DNA of 5,611 nucleotides from positions 1 to 5,611 of the forward strand of contig JBFXAN010000274.1 in the NCBI GenBank assembly GCA_050184225.1, in the 5' to 3' direction. This DNA comes from JBFXAN01 sp050184225 (GTDB lineage Bacteria > Chloroflexota > Dehalococcoidia > CAUJGQ01). The position numbers were made by a program, and so were the translations under genes. The notes under the pieces were generated by a model, which did not search any database, had not been told where the DNA came from, and saw only the letters and a program-made list of their open reading frames with translations. Numbering within the stretch: the first letter of the stretch is position 1; every line of letters starts with the position of its first letter. Below, one piece after another: positions 1 to 4,862 of this stretch.

Positions 1-379
1 CGGAAGGGGATTGGGACTGGCGAGGGGGAGGACTGGGGATGGGGACGGGCGGGCGGCAGGGAGCGCCGGACGGCGGCAGGCGATCGATCCATGCCTCGAT
101 CACGGCTGGTCCACAACCGACCGACGGGTTATGGCCTTGCGCGAACGCCTGTCCGCGCTTTCCACACGATCCACGGTCCAACTACGATCACGATCCACTG
201 AGGGAGAAAGGACGAACGGATCTCGATCTTCTCTCCTCATCCACACCTCGATCGCTCCTCGGAGCACATCGTCGGACGCAACGCAACGCGCAGATAGAAT
301 GGCATCGGTGAGGACATAGCTATGATCGAGGTACGTGGTTGGCGGCAAGGGCGCCGCTGGTACGTCCGATGATGTGGCC
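1..379. other. Non-coding stretch: G-rich start, then GATC-dense DNA
   Basis: I see no credible gene here. Reading frames exist on both strands but have arginine- and serine-rich low-complexity translations, no good ribosome binding site, and mutually overlapping frames. Positions 6-61 carry many G-runs on the plus strand; the runs at 35-38, 41-44, 47-49 and 51-53 are separated by only one or two bases, which fits the G-quadruplex pattern. Between about 80 and 330 there are ten GATC sites. A small hairpin with 5-bp arms (342-346 with 353-357) lies 3' of the minus-strand membrane gene that ends at 380, but no T-run follows it, so it is a poor intrinsic terminator. A TAGAAT box at 295-300 has no matching -35. 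Confidence 0.5.
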
Positions 380-934
380 TCAGGCCGGCTGTGCTTGGCG
401 GTAGTCGCGGACCAGGCAGACGATGGAGTTGATCCACAAGTAGATTGCGAGGGCAAAGATCGCGAGCGTGAGGGCGATCGCGACGATGAAGACGATGACG
501 AGGATCAGCAGGAATGCGGTGAGCGTGGCGATGATGCCGAGTGCGATTCCGCCCGCGACGGCGCCGCCGATCACCGCCGTCCAGGCGCGCACGACCCAGC
601 CGCGGACACGCCGATCAAACAGGCTGGACACCGTCACCCAGCCGACGAGCAGCGCCACCGCCGTTTGATCGGTGGTCGCCAGTAAGGCCACGATGATCGG
701 CAGAATGACCGCATTGGCCCAGTGGTAGGTGCGCCAGACGGGCGTCAGGCGGCTGGTGTCCGCGACGATCGGCGGTGCGGCGCCGGCGACCGCTGGTGAC
801 TCGATATCGATCACACTGACGGTCGATGGGCAAAGGGTACCGTCGGGCGTCTCGTGTGGCGGCATGACGCGGGCGCCGGGGCCGCGATCGGTCGGCAGCC
901 CGCACAGCAGGCATTTGGCGGGGATGGTAGACAT
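380..934 (-). CDS. Predicted membrane protein with N-terminal zinc-knuckle-like segment
   Basis: This encodes 184 residues of no family I recognise. The N-terminus has Cys8-x2-Cys11, His27 and Cys35, a possible single zinc site on the soluble side. A Pro/Ala-rich linker leads to hydrophobic segments at about 73-87, 91-105, 115-136 and 138-176; the last is long enough for two passes, so four or five helices are likely. The C-terminal tail is short and polar (RDYRQ). There is no signal peptide. The start at 934 has GGAG ten bases upstream. Only 17 bases separate it from the stop of the zinc-knuckle gene on the same strand, so the two are probably co-transcribed. A short membrane protein beside a Cys-rich protein could suggest metal sensing, redox or membrane signalling, but nothing in the sequence decides this. 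The hydrophobicity pattern makes it more convincing than the overlapping plus-strand frames. Confidence 0.72.
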   Translation of the reverse strand: MSTIPAKCLLCGLPTDRGPGARVMPPHETPDGTLCPSTVSVIDIESPAVAGAAPPIVADTSRLTPVWRTYHWANAVILPIIVALLATTDQTAVALLVGWVTVSSLFDRRVRGWVVRAWTAVIGGAVAGGIALGIIATLTAFLLILVIVFIVAIALTLAIFALAIYLWINSIVCLVRDYRQAQPA

Positions 935-951
935 AGCTGATCAACTCCGGG

Positions 952-1089
952 TTAGAACCGCTTGTTGCACGCCCGGCAGTAGGTCAGCCATTTCCAGCAC
1001 TCTCGGCAATAGACGGCATTGCACTCTGGGCAGGAACCGCCAAACCCTTCGGTGTTGGTATCGTGACTGCATTTGTGACAGCGTGGCAT
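952..1089 (-). CDS. Small protein with four CxxC zinc knuckles
   Basis: This is a 45-residue protein in which eight cysteines form four CxxC pairs at 4/7, 20/23, 28/31 and 38/41 (CHKC, CPEC, CREC, CRAC). That number and spacing suit two zinc ions, either as two successive zinc ribbons or as a cross-braced RING-like fold. The start at 1089 is chosen because GGAGGG lies four bases upstream, a near-ideal ribosome binding site, and the first CxxC follows at once. A longer frame back to 1227 would overlap the upstream gene by about 50 bases and has no better start signal. It is the second gene of the minus-strand cluster, 85 bases after the SH3-like gene and 17 bases before the membrane gene. Its role is unknown: zinc ribbons this small usually bind protein or nucleic acid. 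Composition is clearly poorer in GC than obg. Confidence 0.75.
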   Translation of the reverse strand: MPRCHKCSHDTNTEGFGGSCPECNAVYCRECWKWLTYCRACNKRF

Positions 1090-1174
1090 CTCACCCTCCG
1101 TCAGGTTTTTCGGGGAAATTGTGTCCCGAGTTGTCGATGACCGCAGGCTGACGAATCGCTTGTGAATCTCTTGG

Positions 1175-1501
1175 TCAGTGTCCCCAATCGACGTATGCCT
1201 CGCCGGGATACCGCAGACTATGCACACGCCACGAGTCTACCGTTCCGTCCAAGAGACGCACCTCGCAAAAATGATTGTCCCAATCGGCGTCAATCGCTAC
1301 GTAGCCGAATCTGTCATGCCATCCGCTGGGAACAGCATCTCCGTAGAACACCTTGGTAACCGTGCCTCGTCTCCAGTTGTTCCCATCGACATCAGCATAG
1401 GTATATGTACCGACGTTAACCTCGACAGATTGACCGACTCGATACTGGCGGCCATACCTCGGATCGTCCGTCGGGTCATCAGGAGTATTGATATAGGGCA
1501 T
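1175..1501 (-). CDS. Small hypothetical protein, possible SH3/Tudor-like beta barrel
   Basis: This 108-residue protein matches no family I can name. It is acidic at the N-terminus (PDDPTDDP, residues 8-14). From about residue 20 to 98 it alternates beta-type strands with turns: a VGQSVEV strand, WRRGTVTKV, GYVAIDAD, CEVRLLDGT and a closing HSLRYP. The order 'Gxxxxv ... W..GTV..V ... V.LLDG ... LR' resembles SH3-like, Tudor or KOW barrels that bind peptides or nucleic acid; this is pattern resemblance only. The start at 1501 is well supported by AGGAG nine bases upstream. It is the first gene of a three-gene minus-strand cluster. GC content is about 48-55% over much of it, well below obg, and it has a single GATC site, which hints at a different origin. 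The antisense frame at 1178-1636 on the plus strand is less convincing. Confidence 0.65.
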   Translation of the reverse strand: MPYINTPDDPTDDPRYGRQYRVGQSVEVNVGTYTYADVDGNNWRRGTVTKVFYGDAVPSGWHDRFGYVAIDADWDNHFCEVRLLDGTVDSWRVHSLRYPGEAYVDWGH

Positions 1502-1721
1502 CGATTGGATCTCCTTGCGGTCACGCTGAATAGCTCACAATACAGGCACCGGAGAACCCATGTTGGTTTCAGGAGAAGCTGGCTAGAGGTACCACGTCAG
1601 AGATTCGTACATATTGCTCCCTCGACCGAGACTTGATGCCGCCGAAAGTATTGCGGCATGAATGCTGCTTGGAAAGGCAGAGACTTGCAGTGATGTACGA
1701 TTTTCGCAGTTCCTTGAGGGA
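1502..1721. other. Intergenic spacer between two minus-strand genes, with a hairpin
   Basis: This spacer is GC-poorer (near 48-53%). It must hold the 3' end signals of the tandem regulator and the promoter of the SH3-like gene. A perfect inverted repeat with 7-bp arms (1636-1642 and 1653-1659, loop of ten) lies about 65 bases beyond the regulator stop, but no T-run follows on the minus strand, so it is not a canonical terminator. I find no convincing -35/-10 pair for the downstream gene; the best -10 is a TATTGT on the minus strand at 1542-1537, without a good -35. Confidence 0.4.
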
Positions 1722-3434
1722 TCAAGCTTGCTGAGCGAGCCACTGCCAGGTAACAGCGTCGGCGGGATGCCAGTCCATCGCCCAACGACGTTCGTAGGCA
1801 CTCCAGACGAAGATCAGACCGTGGAAGACGAGCGGTGTGCCGTCGGTTGCTTGCCAGACGATGGGGACGGTAACGCGCAGGACGGGTGGCGTCGTTGGAG
1901 CAGCCGACCATAATTCGCGCAGGTGGGCCACTGTGTCGCGATCCTCTCTGCGCACCGCCTCGATCGTTCCCGCGAGCCGGTCATCTGGTGTCGGTTCATT
2001 GGCGTCCACAATCTGCCGGCGGGCTTCGGCGGGCACGACCGCGGTGATCACATCGTCCCAGTTGCCGAGCCACGAGCGGACGCCTGGACCCGCGAGGAAG
2101 GCGATCAGGTTGTTGCTCTGCTTGAGAGTCGCCACGAGGTCGCCGCCAAGCGTGCGTGCCATCGCCGCATTCCAGATGTCGATCTCGCAGCGCTCGTTCA
2201 CGATCAAGCAGGGCCACGGGTAGGTTTCGATCTCGGCACGGATATCGACCGGATCGCGGGGCGCCGCGCCACTGTTCGAATACCAGTGCGAACCGCCCTG
2301 CAACGGAAGCCCACAGAGGAACCGCGACCAGTCTGAAGGCTCCGGCGGCTCGCCTAATGCGGTCAAGATCGTGTTCGTCGTTGTCGCATCCAGCACCATC
2401 GCCCGGCAAAGCGCCAGCACTGCCGCCTTTGACGGCTTCATCTTGCCGTTCTCGAACTTCGAGATGGTGTACCGCGACATGCCGGTGGCGCTCTCCAGGT
2501 CTGCTTGTGTCAATCCGGACGCGCGCCGGCCGGCGGACAGGTGTTCGAACCAATCGTGGGGTGCGGTGTGCCGCCTGGTATGCTTCACCCGCGACCGGCG
2601 CGACCGGCTGGATAGGTCGACGTGTGACGCTGGTGTGCCGAGCCAATCCCATGTTTGGGCGTCGGCGGGAAACCAATCGAAGGACCACGTCGCGTTGAAC
2701 TCGCTCCACGCGCCGAGGATGCAACTGAAGCGCAGCTCGGTGTCGTCGTTCACCCGCCAGACGGCAGGGAAGACCGGACGGCGACCCTCCTGCCATGGCT
2801 GCACCTCCGGCCAGAGCCGCATCATGCGCGGGAAGGCGTTGCTGTAAGCCGGGTTGGTGGCGAGGTCGGCGATCAGCGTTTCGAAGTAACGGCTGTCCTC
2901 GTCCGGTTGTTCGATGCTCATATTGTTGTGCTTGTAATAGGCCAAGAGGAAGGACACGATCTCGTCCCAGTTGACGACCCGCCCTTCCGCGTAGTGCGGC
3001 ATCGCACTGATTCGCATCAGGTTGCGCTGTTCCTGAAGCGGTAGCTCGGTGGCGAAGTCCATCTCCGCGACCTTCGTCGCCGGCGGGTTCCAGGCGATCA
3101 CCTCGTAGCGTTCGTTGGTGACGAGCGACGGCCACGGGTAGCTGTCGATCTCCGCTTGAATCGCGTCGAGCGGGCGGCCTCGTTTCGCCATCACCTTCAA
3201 CCGCGGCGGTGGTGTGCGATCCAGCCCGGCATCCGTGAGAATCGCGTCTGCTTCGTCTCTCCGGAGGTTCATCGCACCCAGGATCGCCCCGAGCGTCTCG
3301 GATGTTGGTTCTCGCCGGCCCTGTTCGTAGCTGGCGATGATGTCCTTGCTGACCCTGGACCGGCGGGCTAGTTCAACTTGGGTGATACCCTGTCGCCGGC
3401 GCGCCTGCTTCAGGAGATCTGACCACGTCGCCAT
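1722..3434 (-). CDS. Tandem XRE-family regulator with duplicated MmyB-like ligand-binding domains
   Basis: A predicted cytoplasmic DNA-binding regulator of 570 residues that contains the same two-domain module twice. Module 1 has an XRE helix-turn-helix at about 5-60 (GITQVELARRSRVSKDIIASYEQG) and an MmyB-type PAS-like ligand-binding domain at about 93-266. Module 2 repeats this with a helix-turn-helix at 296-350 (GLTQADLESATGMSRYTISKFENG) and a second ligand domain at about 399-567. Matching landmarks recur about 300 residues apart: YPWP at 99 and 405, NERxE at 107 and 413, and DWxPADAxTWxWL at 253 and 554. A basic linker (RSRRSRVKHTRRH) joins the modules. Single-module MmyB-like regulators are about half this length, bind DNA as dimers and are thought to sense fatty-acid-like ligands. 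One chain here could therefore act as a covalent pseudo-dimer. The start at 3434 is fixed by an in-frame TGA three codons upstream; the ribosome site is weak (GGTGATGG). The target is unknown; a palindrome 100 bases upstream is a candidate. Confidence 0.93.
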   Translation of the reverse strand: MATWSDLLKQARRRQGITQVELARRSRVSKDIIASYEQGRREPTSETLGAILGAMNLRRDEADAILTDAGLDRTPPPRLKVMAKRGRPLDAIQAEIDSYPWPSLVTNERYEVIAWNPPATKVAEMDFATELPLQEQRNLMRISAMPHYAEGRVVNWDEIVSFLLAYYKHNNMSIEQPDEDSRYFETLIADLATNPAYSNAFPRMMRLWPEVQPWQEGRRPVFPAVWRVNDDTELRFSCILGAWSEFNATWSFDWFPADAQTWDWLGTPASHVDLSSRSRRSRVKHTRRHTAPHDWFEHLSAGRRASGLTQADLESATGMSRYTISKFENGKMKPSKAAVLALCRAMVLDATTTNTILTALGEPPEPSDWSRFLCGLPLQGGSHWYSNSGAAPRDPVDIRAEIETYPWPCLIVNERCEIDIWNAAMARTLGGDLVATLKQSNNLIAFLAGPGVRSWLGNWDDVITAVVPAEARRQIVDANEPTPDDRLAGTIEAVRREDRDTVAHLRELWSAAPTTPPVLRVTVPIVWQATDGTPLVFHGLIFVWSAYERRWAMDWHPADAVTWQWLAQQA

Positions 3435-3534
3435 CGTCCATCACCGGATGATCTTGTTTCGATGGAGTATGGACGTGGCCTCGCCGTCCGTCAATGCGTC
3501 GCATTCTCAGATCCACCGCACGCGGGCATATACA

Positions 3535-3551
3535 ATGGTTCGGTGAACCAT
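3535..3551. promoter_or_regulatory. Palindromic operator candidate upstream of the tandem regulator
   Basis: A perfect inverted repeat, ATGGTTC-GGT-GAACCAT, lies in the 163-base gap between the minus-strand regulator (start 3434) and the obg remnant (3598). A plus-strand TACAAT (3531-3536), five of six matches to a -10 box, overlaps its left edge, though the -35 is poor. Two 7-bp half-sites about one helical turn apart are typical of XRE-dimer operators, so binding by the neighbouring regulator is a reasonable inference. In RNA it would form a tight hairpin with a three-base loop. No T-run follows, so it is not a terminator. Confidence 0.45.
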
Positions 3552-3586
3552 CAGCCACCTGCGGGCAGGCAGCCGCAGCATGGGAC

Positions 3587-3613
3587 AGGATGCTGACGTG
3601 ATCGACCGAGTTG
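3587..3613 (+). repeat. Left copy of 27-bp direct repeat at the obg start
   Basis: This is identical over 27 bases to 4836-4862, offset by 1249 bp. It spans the AGGA ribosome binding site, the GTG start and the first five codons (MIDRV) of obg. Sequence upstream of the repeat is unrelated between the copies; downstream similarity continues but drops to about 78% over the next 56 bases. A short identical core with different outer flanks is what an attachment site or recombination junction would look like. Confidence 0.85.
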
Positions 3614-3705
3614 TGATCGAAGTACGCGCGGGGGATGGTGACAACGGCGCTGTCTGCTTTCGCCGAGAGCCATCGGTGTCCCACGCCGATGGCAGCCTGA
3701 TATGA
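3598..3705 (+). pseudogene. obg: Truncated 5' remnant of obg (about 24 codons)
   Basis: The frame reads MIDRVVIEVRAGDG, then DNGAVCFRRE, matching the real Obg N-terminus (MIDRVEIDVRAGDG, then GNGAVSFRRE) at 20 of 24 residues. After codon 24 similarity stops, and the frame ends at TGA (3703-3705), inside the toxin-antitoxin operator. The 24 codons differ at ten bases from the real gene; six changes are synonymous, all at third positions. That is more than random decay of a dead duplicate would give, so the fragment may derive from a functional obg of another lineage. It retains the ribosome site and GTG start, so a 35-residue peptide could be made. It cannot be a GTPase, since it lacks the G domain and most of the glycine-rich Obg fold. 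Confidence 0.85.
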
Positions 3706-3727
3706 TCACATTTGATGATGTGATCAT
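3701..3727 (+). promoter_or_regulatory. Promoter -10 and autoregulatory operator of the toxin-antitoxin operon
   Basis: A perfect inverted repeat with 9-bp arms (ATGATCACA at 3702-3710 and TGTGATCAT at 3719-3727) surrounds an 8-base centre. A TATGAT box at 3701-3706, five of six matches to the -10 consensus, overlaps the left arm; I see no good -35 at the expected distance. The antitoxin ATG lies 18 bases after the right arm. Phd/YefM antitoxins typically repress their own operon by binding a palindrome over the promoter, so this is very likely the autoregulatory site. The repeat also contains the stop codon of the obg remnant. Confidence 0.7.
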
Positions 3728-3745
3728 GAAGGGAGCGCCGTTCCG

Positions 3746-4144
3746 ATGGCGAAGACGTTCTCGGTGGCAGAGTTAGGACATGGTGGCGCCGCACAGGCGG
3801 TTCGTGCTGCAGAGGATGGGCCGGTGTTGGTGAGCCGGCAGAACCGGCCGGCGGCGTGGATCGTCAGCGCTGAACAGCTCGCGCGGGTCGTTGCAGCGAT
3901 GGGCGCAGAACACGCGGACAGCTATCAATCGGTGCTGCAATTGATCGCCGTCGATCTGTACCGCGATGAAACACTCACCCTTGGTCAAGGTGCGAAACTT
4001 GCCGGCCTCGCGCTCGGCGACTTCATCGACCTCTGCGAACGGCTCCAAGTACCGATCCTTTGGGAGTCGTCTGAGGGTATCGCTGCCGACGCGGATGCAC
4101 TTGCGGCGATACCGCGTGATCCCAGCTCGATCGTCGAGCCGTGA
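3746..4144 (+). CDS. Antitoxin: Phd/YefM-like domain fused to UPF0175 domain
   Basis: This 132-residue protein is predicted to neutralise the nuclease encoded directly downstream and to repress the operon. Residues 4-50 have the Phd/YefM layout: FSVAEL, a helix, GPVLVSRQNRPAAWIVS and EQLARV, matching the family pattern 'GPVvItRhGrPvAvlvS-eey'. Residues 60-105 match UPF0175: AVDLYRDETLTLGQGAKLAGLALGDF, then a CERLQVPI end, the pattern of a helix followed by 'slg-AaelAGls--eF---L-er-ip'. The C-terminal tail (110-132) is acidic and probably flexible, suited to wrapping a toxin. UPF0175 proteins are usually stand-alone, under 100 residues, and are found beside DUF3368 genes, so the extra Phd domain is notable. 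GGGAG lies ten bases before ATG 3746. The gene overlaps the toxin by one base (TGATG), implying translational coupling. Confidence 0.88.
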   Translation: MAKTFSVAELGHGGAAQAVRAAEDGPVLVSRQNRPAAWIVSAEQLARVVAAMGAEHADSYQSVLQLIAVDLYRDETLTLGQGAKLAGLALGDFIDLCERLQVPILWESSEGIAADADALAAIPRDPSSIVEP

Positions 4145-4647
4145 TGACATCGGCGTCGAAGGTCTATGCCGACGCGACGGCCCTCATCGGCCTCAGCCGG
4201 ATTGACCGCCTCGATCTGCTCCGGCTTCTGCCCGCACCGATCGGCGTTACATCACGAGTGTGGGAGGAAGTTACCGCCAACCCGGCAAAGCCTGGCGTCC
4301 CGGAATTGATGAAGGCGCGCGAGGAAGGGCTTCTCGCGGTTGTCGAGGAAGGCGATGCCGATGCCTACCCGCAACTCGATGCCGGCGAATCGACGGTCTT
4401 GACCGCGGCCGCGGCGGCCCGGGCGGCGGTGCTCGTGGACGAGCGCAAGGCACGCGCCCTGATCGAGCAGGATGCCGTTCTCAGGCGTGCGATCACCCAT
4501 GCAGGCGGTATCGTCGGCCTCATTCTCCTGGCGAAACGCACCGGACTCATTCCAGCCGTTCGTCCGTTGCTCGATGATCTCACCCGCCAGAGCTTCCGTA
4601 TCAGCCCCGCCCTCTACGAACGTGTTCTCCGTGAGGCCGGCGAGTAG
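4144..4647 (+). CDS. DUF3368 family PIN-like toxin nuclease
   Basis: A 167-residue predicted RNase toxin. The sequence follows DUF3368 from end to end: YADATALIGLSRIDRLDLL at the start, RVWEEV, LDAGES, LVDERKAR, GGIVGLILLAKRTGLIPAVR and a closing FRISPALYERVLREAGE. Numbered from ATG 4144, likely metal-binding acids of the PIN-like fold are Asp10, Glu41/Glu42, Glu82 in LDAGES, and Asp99; the usual DD of 'liDDrkAR' is DE here (Asp99-Glu100). All expected acids seem present and length is normal, so it should be active. Start choice: ATG 4144 overlaps the antitoxin stop by one base; GTG 4141 just upstream is possible and adds one residue. It is the second gene of the operon under the palindrome at 3702-3727. 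By family, the target is RNA; which RNA cannot be told. Confidence 0.92.
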   Translation: MTSASKVYADATALIGLSRIDRLDLLRLLPAPIGVTSRVWEEVTANPAKPGVPELMKAREEGLLAVVEEGDADAYPQLDAGESTVLTAAAAARAAVLVDERKARALIEQDAVLRRAITHAGGIVGLILLAKRTGLIPAVRPLLDDLTRQSFRISPALYERVLREAGE

Positions 4648-4719
4648 TAGCGCGCACGGCTGTATGAATGCTCTCCCACGAGGTCAGCGCCACGCGCACC
4701 ACCGACGTACGAACGACGC

Positions 4720-4725
4720 TAGAAT
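4720..4725 (+). promoter_or_regulatory. Weak -10 candidate for obg (TAGAAT)
   Basis: TAGAAT, five of six matches to the -10 consensus, lies 122 bases before the obg start and 73 bases after the toxin stop. No recognisable -35 sits 16-18 bases upstream. If used, transcription would begin near 4731 and give obg a leader of about 115 bases that includes the hairpins at 4767-4807. Confidence 0.25.
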
Positions 4726-4732
4726 GAGGTCA

Positions 4733-4822
4733 ATGAGCAACCGAACCCTGACCCACCCGCGGGGCGCGCGATTGCATCACATGCATCGCGGAGCGAGCGC
4801 GATGCATAGCCTTCCGCAGTAA
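4733..4822 (+). CDS. Possible short leader peptide (29 residues, His-rich) upstream of obg
   Basis: An ATG frame of 29 residues ends at TAA 4820-4822, 24 bases before the obg start. The peptide contains five histidines clustered in residues 8-25 (THPRGARLHHMHRG, then SAMH) and is arginine-rich. AGG lies three bases before the ATG, too close for a strong ribosome site. It spans competing hairpins, the arrangement expected of a ribosome-controlled leader, but no conservation data are available and the frame could be chance. I rate it as a candidate only. Confidence 0.2.
   Translation: MSNRTLTHPRGARLHHMHRGASAMHSLPQ
4767..4807 (+). repeat. Competing hairpins in the obg leader
   Basis: Three related segments lie in a row: A (CGCGATTGCAT, 4767-4777), B (ATGCATCGCG, 4781-4790) and C (CGCGATGCAT, 4798-4807). 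B pairs perfectly with C (10 bp, loop of seven). B also pairs with A (10 bp with one bulged T, loop of three). The two folds are mutually exclusive. No T-run follows C, so B:C is not a classic terminator for the toxin operon, although it could slow polymerase or shield the 3' end. It ends 39 bases before the obg GTG. The inverted repeats are certain; a regulatory role is inference. Confidence 0.6.
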
Positions 4823-4835
4823 TTCAGGGCCGAAT

Positions 4836-4862
4836 AGGATGCTGACGTGATCGACCGAGTTG
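4836..4862 (+). repeat. Right copy of 27-bp direct repeat at the obg start
   Basis: This is the exact partner of 3587-3613 and contains the ribosome binding site, GTG start and first codons of the intact obg gene. Both copies contain a three-codon frame, ATGCTGACGTGA (4839-4850 here), whose stop overlaps the obg GTG. Confidence 0.85.

Noticed and set aside
322..372. 16-codon frame beginning MIEVRG
   Set aside because: Too short, with no ribosome site and no conservation evidence.
335..685. Plus-strand Asp/Arg/Glu-rich frame (116 codons)
   Set aside because: It is the antisense of hydrophobic codons of the membrane protein, which gives exactly this charged low-complexity translation.
952..1227. 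Longer version (91 codons) of the CxxC protein
   Set aside because: It would overlap the upstream gene by about 50 bases, while the internal ATG at 1089 has a near-perfect GGAGGG site.
1178..1636. Plus-strand frame of 152 codons opposite the SH3-like gene
   Set aside because: No ribosome binding site and no recognisable pattern; the minus-strand gene has AGGAG at proper spacing.
1636..1659. Hairpin considered as an intrinsic terminator for the tandem regulator
   Set aside because: No T-run follows on the minus strand, so only the inverted repeat is reported.
1996..3135. Long minus-strand frame (379 codons) inside the tandem regulator
   Set aside because: It lies on the same strand in a different frame and is Arg/Pro/Ala-rich with no domain pattern, while the other frame shows clear duplicated domains.
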